A DNA stretch of 64,000 nt from Enoplolaimus lenunculus (Eukaryota; Nematoda; Enoplea; Enoplida; Thoracostomopsidae): the NCBI GenBank assembly GCA_030248215.1, contig JASANG010003067.1, positions 1 through 64,000 of the forward strand. Reading direction: 5' to 3'. This document shows, one piece after another, positions 1-11,782 of this stretch. The first letter of the stretch is position 1. Every line of letters starts with the position of its first letter. The position numbers were made by a program, and so were the translations under genes. The notes beneath the pieces are model-generated. The model made no database searches, had not been told where the DNA came from, and saw nothing but the letters and a program-made list of their open reading frames with translations.

Positions 1-500
1 GCCACGCGGTGGGTTTTCAAAAGAGTTTCGTATCTTTAAAAAATATTTAAGGAAATTTCTCTCAAAAATCACCACGAGGGTTACCAGTGCACTCTTCTAT
101 ACTACTATAGTATCAAATTATCTGTATTCTTCCCAATAACAGAATGAGACAATGTACACGGCGGCTATAGAAAAGCGGAGTACTCAAATAAAGAATAATT
201 ACAATTAGATCGCAGGTAGCTTTGGTGCAAATCCTTATGCGCCCCGCCCAAAATAGATCAATCTCTCTATACTGTACGTAGTATATCGCGTATTTCACTC
301 GACAACCGCTAGGGTCTGTCAGGATAACAAAAATCAGAAAAAGCACTATGCTTAATATGACACAAAAACGTTAAAGTAAAAATGTAAAGGTATGAACTTT
401 ATGGCCACCATTTGGTGTAACAGCAGGATTTGGCAATAAAAGTATTTCACTTACGAAGTACAAATTCACCACTAATTATTAGCGCTGCAGCTACGAAACC
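1..500. repeat. Direct repeat copy A (about 500 bp, cut by window edge)
   Basis: This segment recurs almost unchanged 1,009 bp downstream; only a few substitutions and one short indel near position 325 separate the copies. The left limit is unknown because the window starts inside or exactly at the repeat. Both copies end at the same point, after GCTGCAGCTACGAAACC. I see no gene in it; short minus-strand open frames here are shared by both copies and resemble no protein I know. It could be one unit of a tandem duplication or one end repeat of a mobile element. Confidence 0.9.
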
Positions 501-1009
501 ATCAAAATGCTGGAGACAGATTAAAAACTAACATATCAAGAACAAAACTGAAAAATGACACATTTGTTAAAAAATATTGGAACAACTTGTAAACTTCCAA
601 CCAGTTTTATAACTTTACCATACGAATATTTTTTACAAAACGGGTCTATGCAACTCAAAATAAATTTGAGGCGAAACAGGCAACGATTATTTTGTCGCAC
701 AAAATAAATTGTCTTATATTCAAGAAATGTTGTCGGAAATTTAAGACAATTATGTCTTAATACAGACTCCAGACATATATGTCTTGAATTCCAGACATTT
801 ATTAATTCTTCAGACTTAAAAGTCAGACATTTAAGACTTTGTTTCATGAACAATTATGACCAATGTTTCTGAAATATAAGACAAATATTTCTGAAATATA
901 AGACAAATATATTTGAAGTACACGACAAAGATTATCCAGTAAAACGACTTTAAAATCAGGGCTAAAGCGCAACGAAAAACCCTAAATTTACAAACTAAGA
1001 TGATGTAAC
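501..1009. other. Spacer between the direct repeats
   Basis: This AT-rich spacer carries short degenerate internal repeats built on an AGACA/TAAGAC motif, most obvious at 680-940. There is no convincing coding region. It is present once here, so the neighbouring 500-bp segments are direct repeats separated by unique DNA rather than an exact tandem array. Confidence 0.6.
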
Positions 1010-1504
1010 GCCACGCGGTGGGTTTTCAAAAGAGTTTCGTATCTTTAAAAAATATTTAAGGAAATTTCTCTCAAAAATCACCACGAGGGTTACCAGTGCA
1101 CTCTTCTATACTACTATAGTATCAAATTATCTGTATTCTTCCCAATAACAGAATGAGACAATGTACACGGCGGCTATAGAAAAGCGGAGTACTCAAATAA
1201 AGAATAATTACAATTAGATCGCAGGTAGCTTTGGTGCAAATCCTTATGCGCCCCGCCCAAAATAGATCAATCTCTCTATACTGTACGTAGAATATCGCGT
1301 ATTTCACTTGACAACCGCTAGGGTCTGTCAGAAAAAATCGAAAAAAACACTATGCTTAATATGACACAAAAACGTTAAAGTAAAAATGTAAACGTATGAA
1401 CTTTATGGCCACCATTTGGTGTAACAGCAGGATTTGGCAATAAAAGTATTTCACTTACGAAGTACAAATTCACCACTAATTATTAGCGCTGCAGCTACGA
1501 AACC
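1010..1504. repeat. Direct repeat copy B (495 bp)
   Basis: This is the second copy of the left-edge repeat and begins with the same GCCACGCGGTGGG. High identity to copy A points to recent duplication or gene conversion. The sequence diverges from copy A exactly after the AAACC at 1500-1504. Confidence 0.9.
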
Positions 1505-3840
1505 TTACTACAGGTACCTTCCCGGAGCTTAACTTACTCTCAAAACTATACCAAAATGCCGCCTAAATTTATTCACAAAATATCGCCTATCTCGCAGCGC
1601 AATTCTACTTCAATTAGCCCAGGCTGGTTCAAAAACAATTCACACACCGACTGAAGTATGAGGCAACTTAATTAACACTGGACTGGAGTTGACCGCTCCC
1701 AAATAACGCACTAAAATCGTAAAATCACCACAAAATTCACGGTTCAGTTGAGCAGCACTTCGCTGTCATGTAACTCAAAATCCAAAAGACCGCGCGCGTT
1801 CCTTCAGCGCCAAGCGCTTATATACTTTAATTCCGAAATGTCACCTAAATTCCTAAAAATTTTTTCCCACCACAAAAATTACAAACTTTTTAAAAGTATT
1901 CGAAAAATTTGCTATTTTGACTGAAATTCGCGTTTTTACGACGAAAATTGAACTTAAATTTATTCTAAAATTTAATTAATCTAAGTGTTTAGACTAAGTT
2001 CCTAATTTTCAAAACAATTTTGCTCTTTAAATTCGATCGATTTTCTAAGAATTTTGTATTTTGACTTAAAAATCGCAGTTTCAAAACAACTTTAAACTTT
2101 AAATTTTTAGTAATTCTCAGAATACCCAATATTTTGACTCTCAAAAATTGTTTCGAGGTCCTTCAATTCCTGGAATTGCCATCGCCACATTGTTCAAGGC
2201 AGGGGGTACTAAATATCCAATTTTAGAAAAAGTATTTAATACTAACTTTTATGTACATAATTGACGTTTGTTTCCTGTTAAATGATTTTACACCCTAGCA
2301 ATTCCATCCCGCCTCCATCTGCACTAACTCCATTACAACATCCCTCATCGCCCTACCGGCATCAGTTATATTTAAACCTTTTTCATGACAAAATTCTGCA
2401 ACCGCATCTCTTGCTGCGATACGAACTCCAAGGAACCAGCACCATTAATCTGCAGCGTGCTTTACAATGCATAGCTTTGCAAAAAAACGAAAAGAAAAAC
2501 GAAGGTTTTGTGATTATGACTAGGGGAAAGGGGGGTTACGGTAGCCAAGGAAAAAAATTGAAATTAGTAATTTGAGTACTTCGAGCATTATCTCCGTTAA
2601 CTAGCAGTGTAACTGAGCTCCGCTTTAGACATCCAGTACTACCGCCACCGCTCCCTTGGCTGTAACTATCCGTCACAATAATATAATTCCGAGAAATAAT
2701 ATTTAATTCCTCTTAGCCAATTCTCAAAAACACAAGATACCTTGCACCACCATGACAAAAAATTATAAGCCAACATAGCACAACCAGTGAAGCCAAGCCA
2801 GCATACAGCATCAAAAATTTTATATAAATTGCCTGCTTAATACCAGTGTAAAAATATGCTAAAACCTTAGAATCAGCGATACACAACGAGAATAAATATA
2901 AAATCGTGTAAAACTGAGGGGGTGGGCGGTTAAAGAAATTTTTTCCACAGTGGGGGGAAGAACGGCTACTGCAGCTACACACACATATATATACATATAC
3001 AATCCAACACATACAATGAGGAACACATGCCACATGCAATACAAAACAACAAGTCGCATATAAGATACACGCATACACCAGCAACACACATACATAGATT
3101 ACACATACATAAAAAATAAAAAAGAAAAATAAACAAGATATGCCGTGTTGTTACAAAAAAACCCCATGTTTTGTAACGCTCTGTGAGACTGAAAAGGATG
3201 CATTAGAAATAACGTTTTGTTTTTCACGCGATAGAATAGAATTATATTTTAGACTACTTTTTTGCATCGATTAAGATAGGTTTTAGGCTTTAGGCTTAGA
3301 AATATGCTCATCTATAGAGGTTACGGCCCCAAAAGCAGCATTGACTATATATACTAATTATAGAACGTCTACTTCTCGCGCGTTTTATAAGTTAAGCAAC
3401 GTTTTACTCACTGCAGTGAAAAATATTATATACTCGATCCCAAGCAACCAACTGAAAATGAAAAACCAAAAAAATCAGACTGCAATAACAATTGTCACAA
3501 ATCAATACATCCACTTAAAATGTCGAATAACTTCCTTAAATGGCACTCAAAATAATGAAGTAGATTTTATATCCTGAAAATTTTTTAATCCAAAACGTTT
3601 TATATTTGCCACAATCGAGGACTTATTTTCTAAAAATATTTGACTTTATTTAATTAATTGCTTAAATAAAACTAAAACAGATTTAGTTTCGGTCAGTAAA
3701 CGTCCCATCGAACGTTCTGAATACCGTCTTCTGCTTAAACATATTTTACCCGAAAATTACGAAGCGGGTGAACTTTGAACGCTTTTTGCATTTCAAGCAA
3801 CTTCTTTCGAAACGCTTTTTGTAAGTGGAAAAACAATAAA
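1505..3840. other. Intergenic AT-rich DNA, no gene supported
   Basis: Contains a possible minus-strand core promoter near 1820 (separate entry), an AT-rich stretch, and short open frames at 2282-2575 (plus) and 2713-3095 (minus) that look like chance. A C/T-poor, CA-rich stretch at 2980-3110 resembles a degenerate microsatellite. A TTAGGC-like motif sits at 3280-3300. Confidence 0.5.
1817..1824 (-). promoter_or_regulatory. Possible TATA box, minus strand
   Basis: Reads TATATAAG on the minus strand, followed within 30 bases by a GC-rich stretch containing GGCGCTGAAGG and CGCGCGCGG, unlike the surrounding AT-rich DNA. That is what a core promoter with a short GC-rich leader would look like, pointing leftwards into the direct repeats. 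No coding region downstream could be recognised, so a mobile-element promoter is as likely as a host gene. Confidence 0.25.
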
Positions 3841-3842
3841 AT

Positions 3843-4022
3843 GGAATGCTAGTGTAGCCCACAAGGCGTGGGAGCCCATTCGGGCTAACGGTTAATAAGC
3901 TCCTATAGCTGAGTGGTGCATGCTAAACGACTGTTGCTCGTGAGTTCGCTATTCGAATGCTGTATTGAAATATAGTTCTTATGAGTACCTAATAGTAAAT
4001 ATTCACGTGAGAAAAGGTTAAT
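3843..4022 (+). repeat. tRNA-derived SINE, plus orientation
   Basis: A tRNA-like head with box A (TATAGCTGAGTGGTGC) and a weak box B (TATTCGAATGC) is followed by a tail ending in CACGTGAGAAAAGGTTAATG. The same head and tail occur in the opposite direction at 4517-4780 and 61735-61999, so this is a dispersed family and not a tRNA gene. Confidence 0.7.
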
Positions 4023-4516
4023 GGAAAAATTTTCAATTGCTGGTCGGCATATAAAAATACCGGGAAAAAATCAAAACATACCAGAAACGACAAACTGATA
4101 TTCGAGCAGATAGGTTTGAAAAATTTTGGCTTAATTGCAAAAAATTCTTGATTTTCTGTGCCTGTGACAAGGGCATAAACCAGAATTTTGGTATTCTTCA
4201 TGCCCATATTCATAAACAGGAAGTAAACAGTTTGTTTGCAATACGCCAGGTCGCATGCTGCTAAATTTAAAATTTTACTGCAAAATGCTGAATAAAAACA
4301 ACAAATATATAAAAATATAGATTTGGCCGTTGTGATTTTGTGAAACCGAAGACAAACGAAGACACAAACCCTGTAATTAAGTTGAGTTGTATCTGTTAAA
4401 CTGAGTGTTCAAGCTGTCTTTAACCAGGAATCGAAATATCACAAACTGCTCCGCATCTTATTACAAAAACGACAGGGGGTTCAGCGAGCCGGCCATCAAT
4501 AACTAGCTTTACTTAA

Positions 4517-4780
4517 CCTTTCTCACATGAATATTTTCTATTTCCCCTCAGACCTACTTTTTTGCTAGGGTTCGAACTCCAGTGACTGGAGTGGGAGGCA
4601 TATACCAGCACTACTCAGCTATAGGAGCTTGACGCTCAAGCCCGAGGGGGCTCTCACGTCTTGTGGTGATTTAGTACTATGTATACGTGTTGCAATTGTT
4701 ACACACGGTGCAATATATATTATTTAACGTATATACACTGTGCTGAGTTCCCTACAGGCAACTCAATGTGAGAAGAGGTT
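4517..4780 (-). repeat. tRNA-derived SINE, minus orientation
   Basis: Bounded by CTTTCTCACATGAATATTTTC on one side and GTGAGAAGAGGTTATAG on the other. The minus strand shows a box A TATAGCTGAGTAGTGC and box B GGAGTTCGAACCC in tRNA spacing. It is nearly identical to the copy at 61735-61999, including the sequence that follows it (TAGTAAACTGAAAATTTTTC), so the two copies share more than the tRNA module. Confidence 0.8.
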
Positions 4781-5714
4781 ATAGATAGTAAACTGAAAAT
4801 TTTTCGCTTAAATAATTGTTAAAAGTTTGCCATTTGATTCAAGCTCTAAGATCTTAATCGTTTTTCCGAAATCACTCCACATAAGCAAGCTTACCGTTAT
4901 ATGACACTACCGGATTTTCGACCTGGCAATATATGCATGGCACCGTTACACTAGAGAACAACTATTAACAACACTTTTTATTGTCCAAACAAAAGCACAA
5001 AATCAAAAAGGACTTTGTACCAAATATAAGTTAAAAAAGCTACGAATCTCAAAGGAGAAACCGTCATATATGCAAAACAGTAGCGCTCCGAGGAACTACT
5101 AGCAGGTGGTATAGGTTAGCTCTCAAGTTTTAAAATGAGCAAGGCAGATCCGTAACAATGACTCAACGCGATAAGTATATTTTGGAGTGAGGCGGGTCCA
5201 CAAACCACGTTTCGGAGTGTTTTTGGTGGTAGCGAAATAAAACTCGTATTGGAATACTAAACTCTTTGTTCAGAATGAGGTATACTATACAGTCAAGCTC
5301 GTAGCCACCTCAACTTGCTGAGGGGAGCTAAAAACGAAATTACTACAGTACGATATCAACTGAGAAGTTTAAAGTTTATAAAGCGACGGTATGAAATATT
5401 ATGGACTGGTAACTGTTACTCCAAAAGGTTTCACGCTACCAACGCTAGCTGTAAAATTGACAAAAACGTAGCCAAGAGTATATAATTTTCGTCTTCGCTT
5501 TACCCGATACCCTGATAGGCTTACGTCTGCGGTGGAAATGTGAACAAGAGGATTTAGGGGAAGTCGGATTTTCGGAAATGGTGAAACCACACCAGATGTT
5601 AGCGCTAAATCCTAATATCTCAATACATTTTGGATATCAACCCCTACTGTGTATTTTAATCTCGTTACTTTTCTGTTAAATTCCCGCATCGTTAACGCAT
5701 CGAACTACATGACT
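4781..5714. other. Intergenic, nothing recognised
   Basis: AT-rich sequence. A short minus-strand frame at 5399-5590 has no family resemblance. No repeat pairing with other parts of the window was noticed. Confidence 0.4.
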
Positions 5715-5939
5715 TTAAGTCCTATTCACACCTGCAAGTTTTTGATGCAAAAACATGCAGCTTCAAACTGCACACAGGAATTGCATTTTTCATCAGCCAA
5801 TGAGGAAATGGCTGCAAATAAATTCAGTGAACTTTCATAGTTATTCACATACGTGAACTAGATTCCTAGCTATTTTTAATGAATTATTTGCAGCTGCAAA
5901 TTCTCGCAGCAAAAACTGACACATGTGAATAGGGCTTAA
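5715..5939. mobile_element. piggyBac-like MITE with TTAA target site
   Basis: Both ends carry the inverted repeat CCTATTCACACxTGCAAGTT / GTGTGAATAGGGC, and both are flanked by TTAA. That is the target duplication typical of piggyBac transposons. The interior has further self-complementary CAGCTGCAA blocks and no transposase. Related copies lie at 12725-13019 and 23995-24160. About 225 bp long, it must be mobilised in trans. Confidence 0.7.
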
Positions 5940-6146
5940 CATTACTACAGCTCTTGAGTTGAACAAAAACATTTTATTTCAATGTTACATGGAACAGTCC
6001 GGGCAAACCGCACACTATCACATATACATGATACGCTCTCGACTCTACATGTGTTGAGAAGTATCAGTTAGACCACACTGGCTGACTACTAATTATTCGC
6101 ATGCTTGGTGTGGCACTAGACTGTTGGATCATTTCATTACTTGCCG

Positions 6147-6182
6147 GTGCCGTCCTGCATCATGCAAATCGCAGGACGGCAC
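6147..6182. other. Perfect 12-bp stem hairpin
   Basis: GTGCCGTCCTGC is followed after 12 bases by its exact reverse complement GCAGGACGGCAC. It is GC-rich in an AT-rich setting, about 640 bp past the SLC66A2 stop codon on that gene's downstream side. It could be part of a 3' UTR, a degraded transposon end or a small-RNA hairpin. Confidence 0.55.
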
Positions 6183-6819
6183 CACACTGCACTATAAACC
6201 AATTTCCCTTCTGACAGGATACCTGAATCACGGAAACTGCAAAATTGATCTTTCTGAGAAAAGCCTAAGCCTACTTCTTACACAAAAAAAATTTTCATGT
6301 TCACAGAATTAACACAAATCGATAAACTCACAATGACATGTAACGCAATCTATGTATTGCTCACAACCAAAAAATACAACAAAATAAGAATTAAATAAAC
6401 TGACACCCCAAAAGCACCAGAGCAAGCCCAATATAGATTTAAATGCGATGAAGACAACTAAAATTTGAACAGTTACATTCCAGAAGAGGCACACAAAAAA
6501 TTTAGTAATTATGTTGTTGAACAAGCTTAAGTCTAGAAACTTCTGAAGCCGTAACATAAAATATTCAAAATTATATAATGCTTTGGATAAACAATGAAAT
6601 AGTAAAAACGATCCACGGATAAACGGGGCTATAACACAACACAGACTTTAACTACGTATCTGATTTTATGGAAAGCTTCATTTTTAAGATTTTCATGTTA
6701 ATGATTCAAAAATATTACAAGTTTTCTAACCCTGATCACTCTTAGAACCGTAAACTGGTGGTAGATGCTACACACATCTCAGAACATGGACACTGAATTG
6801 ATTTTGCATTGAAACGCCG

Positions 6820-9404
6820 TTATGTGCCTTGTTCTTTAACCGCGAATTTCGAGTGTAACACAGTTGAGACACTATCCTCAGCTCCTAACTCGTATCCTTT
6901 CCTGCTCTCCTGTTCAATCGTGCTATAACGCCTAATTTTTGATTCTTCTGATATTCTTGACGGCTCGGGCTTACCAGATGAAACTTTGGACATCATCTCT
7001 GCGAAGTGAAGCTTAAAATTTCGCTGTTGACTGCCTAAATACGATCGAGCAAGTGAGCGAAACCTTCGTTTATAGAAAACAACCTGAGCAAGAATAGCAA
7101 TATCGACGCCAATTTGGAGGCAACCACAGATCCAAAATTGCGCAGGAGTAGATCGAATGATAAAATAAAGTGTTTTGAGAACGTCACCGAGAAACCAAAA
7201 CGCAACCATTTTAACGCTGAAACAAACATACAAAGGATCAGTGGGTTCTTCTTTTGTGCAATCCACCAACCAATCTTCTCCAACTTATATACTAGAATTA
7301 TCCAGTTTACGCGAGAATGTATTCTGTTTTATAAAAGTGTGGGGCGTCCACTGCAAAGAAATATGCAGACGTAAATTTTTTATTCTTAAACTTATCCTTC
7401 GTAATCTGCACCAAAATAGTAAATTGCACCAAAATAGAAAAAATTCCGGTCCCTGCCTCTTTCAATACCGGAGCAGGAATTGAATTTTTATAGGGAATCG
7501 GGGCGGATCAGGAATTTCGAGGGGCGCCTGATTTGTTTATCTGATGTCAAATTAAAACGTTTTTTGACCTAAATCATGCCATTCCAAAAACACTAAATAA
7601 TGCTGAAGCCAATAAAAATTTACCACGAAACTATTGAGCAATCACGGCCGATATAGTATTCTGTTGTTCGCAAAAACATACCAATCACGGTACACTCTAG
7701 GCATAGAGCTTAAACTTAATCATCTTAATTTTGAATACTTGCTATTGCTACAGTATGTTGTACTACTCTTGTTTCTGAAGGATTCTTAGTATGAAGTAGG
7801 CTGTTCAGAATATCGAAGCGAATGCCAATATTTTGCCGGCGCCAGAGCCGCCGGACATCCTGTTAAATTAACCAGGGTGCAACCGGAATTACGATTTATC
7901 GGAACCGGAAAATGACAAATACATGCCACCGAAAAATTTATTTCAATTTTTTTGTAATATTATTGGTGAGATAACCCTAGTTGGAGATAGGTATTTAAAT
8001 TATGTGCTGTATTTTAATTTTTCATAATCAACGGAAGCGAAATCTACCTTCGATGATTTATTTTCGGCGATTGTCAAGGTTTTCACACTATACTAATGAA
8101 ATCTATTTAATCTTTATCGTCAGTTTTTATTAAAATCTTAATTTCCACCGACCAAATTTTAATACCGGAACCGAACTTCCGGTTTCCCCAGGCATTAATC
8201 AAATCAAATATATGCATGGCCTTGTTCTCACCTCATGCCAATTGTTGAGCTGCGCACATAATTTGAGAATAGTTGCGGGGTTCCGACAAGCGCTTCTATG
8301 AGAAGCGCGGCGAATCCAATTAATTCTATGTACATGGTTGAAGCAAAACACAATACACTTAACATATAAACCGAACCGATAAAAAGTGCAAGGAATAAAC
8401 AGTACGACGAGAAATCAGACCATTGCCAGAAATGTTCAACCAAGTAACCATCTGAAACACAACAGCGAGTACAATGTCTTGCGAGAGTAGAGAGAACGCC
8501 CGGCAAAATACACAAGTTTCGATTGAACACTTGAAAATAAGTATAAACATGTGTTACAAGTTTAAGACGTAGCGAGTGTAACAGCGACTATTGCCGGCTT
8601 CTAGAGATAACAAAGCACACTAACTTACCCCAAAGGCTATAAGCTGCTTTTGGAGGCAGTACATATTTTCTTCGTATTCGAACTGCCAGCTCAATTACGC
8701 TAAGCATGCAAATTATCATTACTACACTTTGAGCCAAAAGCTGCACTTCGAAGTGTTTGCCGAACCTGAAATAACTAGTTAGTACATACGGATAAAGTAA
8801 CTATTCTTCTACATTAGTTCCTTATCAGGTACTATTACAACATTAAATAGTTGACTAGTAAACGCAATAAATAAGTCACACCGTTTTTGCCATCACCATT
8901 TGCCAGAGTGTGGAAAATGCTTTGGCTGGTGTAGAAACAATCAAAACGTTAACTTAGTTCACTCAGGCCAGCAACCAGCTAAATTTGCTAGACGAAGAAA
9001 ACTAGGCAAAAATGTATGATAGGCATGCCGGGATTAAACATGAATTACAAACGGGACATAACAGATATATGTAAGAATCAAAAAGGTATGGTGAGGCTTA
9101 ACCCTCGTACCCCTCTGGCAGGACCTGACCCGTGCTCATAAATTGCATACCAAAACGTTATTCGCAGTATGTTTGATATTAGCAATGCCAAACACACATA
9201 TAATGAAAATCCACGCGAGTTCTGTGTTACCATCATTTCGCGATACTGAAAACAAAACGGTATGACACCGCCAAATATAACAAAAATTGCAGAGATTAAC
9301 AGAGCAAGTGTTCCGACTATATCTTCAATAGATCGCAGATCGGTATGGTGAATGGTATCGTAGTAAACAGCCTCATTGTCACCAAATTTTTCCAATTTTT
9401 GCAT
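6820..9404 (-). CDS. SLC66A2: PQ-loop membrane protein SLC66A2 (PQLC1), four exons
   Basis: Exons on the minus strand are 9404-9151, 8765-8629, 8451-8232 and 7216-6820 (stop). Phases agree at all three junctions and give 335 residues, against about 271 in human. The junction IT-FW/FGKHFEVQLLAQS matches the vertebrate RILFWFGRRFE region, and HFWQW, ELIGFAALLIEALVGTPQ and KMVAFWFLGDVLKTLYF are family hallmarks. The family has seven transmembrane helices with two PQ loops and acts in endosome/Golgi membranes, where it has been linked to phospholipid flipping. The second loop has P189-Q190; the first reads F52-Q53, so the proline is missing. A hydrophilic C-terminal tail of about 60 residues extends past the usual end. 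Intron 3 holds a hAT-type MITE. The start is the first ATG of the open frame, before the first helix. Confidence 0.93.
7873..8191. mobile_element. hAT-type MITE in SLC66A2 intron 3
   Basis: Starts with CAGGGTGCAACCGGAAT and shares its interior (a segment around AACCCTAGTTGGAGATAGG) with the copies at 15871, 27933, 30504 and 41850. The right end reads CCGGTTTCCCCAGGC and has lost the matching terminal repeat. It contains no coding sequence. Confidence 0.75.
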
Positions 9405-10380
9405 CGAATACGTTTGAATTGGTAGGTATTACACAATAAAAGACACTGGAAAACTAATCCATAGAACTCGGTGAGCGCCAAACATAATCAAATCAAATTA
9501 AAACGTATTACTGCAATACGTACATTTATTTATATATTAAATAATTATTGCGATAAGTCGGTCGTCTTATAAAACCCTGACCAAACAAAACAGAAGTAAA
9601 CGTAGCTTGACATCAGAGGTTTAGGAAACATTTGATTAGCTTCCTCCGGTTCAACAAGGGGAGATTTGATAAGAGAGAGGCTTTTTAAAAAGCACCCAAA
9701 ATAAAAAGGAAGATCTAAAAATTTGTCCATTTTTGTAATTTTTTACATTTTTAACAAATCTTCCAAATTTTCAGCAAATTTTTACTTAAACTTCCTATCT
9801 AGAAGCGTTCTTTCCTTTTTGTTGTCCTAAATAGTACACAACCACTCCGTCCTCAGGTGGTTTGTCAAGATATTTTTACAAACTATAGTATACTGCACTT
9901 AGCTACCTACTTAGTATCATATTCAAATGGTCAATTTCATCAGGAAAAGTTCTTAATGCATGGAAATTAGAGATCTAAAATGACTTTATAAAAAGGCGAT
10001 TCATGTACGGTCATAATTAAAGACCAATCGGGTTTACATGTGTCGTTTGCCGAATTGTGGAGAAAAGACTTCAAGAGCATGATAAAGTGTTTTCTTAATT
10101 GTTAAGAATAGTTTGATCACCAGAAATCAACACAGTTTTCTTTAAAATATTACTAGTTATTAAATTACTTGACACATTCCACGATGTTATTTGTTTTGCT
10201 GATTATGGATCAATTTCAACTATTTATTAAGATTTTTTCTAAACCATTAGATACTGTTTCTTATCCAAAATTAGCGCTAAAATTGGGAATAGCGCTTATA
10301 TGTTGACACAGCACTTTAAGCTTTTCACTTGTTATAGACGATTTTGTATTATCCAAAATAATATCGCTGGCGCATATTAG
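9405..10380. other. Intergenic upstream of SLC66A2
   Basis: This should contain the SLC66A2 promoter and 5' UTR on the minus strand, immediately above 9404. No TATA box or CpG cluster stands out. The minus-strand frame at 9545-9730 is probably chance. The rest is AT-rich. Confidence 0.4.
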
Positions 10381-11780
10381 TTCGGTCGTCGTCGTTTCGG
10401 TTTCGTGAACCCGTTTAAATCTTCGGATAGCAAACGACCTGAAGGAGCAATGGACCACGGTGAAGCGCATGAAAAACCCAATGAATTCCCACAACATATC
10501 ATCAAGTTTGGTGACTCCTATGTTGCCAACACGAATGCGCGAACATGGCCAACCGTCAGGCAGTTTACAGTGCATCCGGCCTCAACAGGCAAAACCAAGC
10601 GGAAGACTGTTAGAACAATTCATCAACTAGTGCTGGAAGAATTCATCAACTCCCACTGCAGGAACTCCCCATTTAAATTACCACAGAACAAATTGCAGCC
10701 GCCGCCAGCAAAACCAAGACATCGAAAACTTTAGGCCCTGAAAGCAGGGTTCAATTTTAATTCTTGTACCGGCCGGAATTTCTGCAAAAATACAATTCCC
10801 GTTCCTGTTCCTGCATTCATAGATGCAGTAACCAGAATCTTTACGGTTTAGTGGCAAATTATTCATAATCATTTAAATATTGGAAGCTTTGTTTTTGCAA
10901 AAAAATTTATGTCGGGAATAGTCGGGAATAGTGTTTTTACAATTAGTTCAATTTTGTTACTAAATTGTTGCTGACGTGTTTTCGCAAAAGTTGATGATGA
11001 AATAGCTGAAAATTCTCATCAATTTTTTGGCAAGTTTTCCAAAAAGTCCAATAGTAATCCGGTGATAAAAACATTTCAAATTCCGGTTCGTGTTCCTGTT
11101 CCATTTCCTGCAAAAAATTTAATTCCTGTTCCTGTTCCGACAAAATTTCGCTCCTGTTGCAACCCTGCCTGAAGGCAATGTCTCTGTCATGTTGAAGATT
11201 CTCGGACCTGCAGCCATACTCTTCCTTACTGAAGTGTTGAATCTCTTGCTGCGTTCGCTGAAAGTTCCTGTCTCCTAATATCTGGAAAGTTAGCCGTATC
11301 TTACCGCTGCTAAAACCGAGTAAGCCAGCCGACAAAGCAAAGTCCTTCCGCCCAATTTCACTGCTTTCGACAGTACCCTAGCTCCTAAAATCAATTGTAC
11401 TGCCAACACTCAACGCTAGTCTATATATTGCGAGTCACCAACACGACTTCAAAAGCGGGCACAGCACCACCACTGCCCATACCGAAACAACTAATCCAAT
11501 TCGGAATGGTTTCAACCAAACTAAGCCTTGCCCACACACTGTTCTAGTCGCTTTAGATCTCAGCAAAGCATTCGACACGGTCAACCATAACCTATTACTT
11601 GAAGACCTGCTAACCTGTACCCTGCCTATTTAGAGGCGCAAAATGAAACTCACGCGTCATGAAGCAAGGCGTGCAATCATCGATTATCTCTAAGACCTCA
11701 ACGCTTGACCTACAATTGTCTGGTGATAAGTCTACCGTAACCATATTCACAACATGGACCAACTAAGTAAATAAACAACA
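10381..11780 (+). mobile_element. Jockey-like LINE fragment (reverse transcriptase part)
   Basis: Plus-strand frames encode recognisable pieces of a non-LTR retrotransposon. There is a linker with FGDSYVANTNA and the KTSKTLGPEGN block. This is followed by MLKILGPAAILFLTEVLN, WKVSRILPLLKPSKPADKAK with SFRPISLLS, FKSGHSTTTAHT, the reverse-transcriptase motif VALDLSKAFDTVNHNLLL, and an LSGDKSTVTIFT block. Order and spacing match the RT domain of Jockey-related LINEs. The frame is broken by several stops and shifts; endonuclease and 3' parts are missing, so it is inactive. A 423-bp hAT-type element splits it between GPE and GNV. Confidence 0.85.
10745..11167. mobile_element. hAT-type MITE nested in the LINE
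   Basis: Ends are CAGGGTTCAA and TTGCAACCCTG, an imperfect inverted repeat related to the CAGGGTGCAACCGG family. It is flanked by CCTGAAAG (10737-10744) and CCTGAAGG (11168-11175), an 8-bp target duplication with one difference, as expected for hAT transposition. Removing it rejoins the LINE reading frame. It has no transposase; the interior is rich in GGAACAGGAACAG-type motifs. Confidence 0.85.
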
Positions 11781-11782
11781 TG

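Noticed and set aside
271-1307. Minus-strand frames shared by the two direct repeats
   Set aside because: They are identical because the DNA is duplicated; composition and lack of conserved motifs do not support coding.
10405-10734. 109-codon plus-strand frame as a host gene
   Set aside because: Its middle and end match the linker before the LINE reverse transcriptase and continue into it after the nested element is removed.
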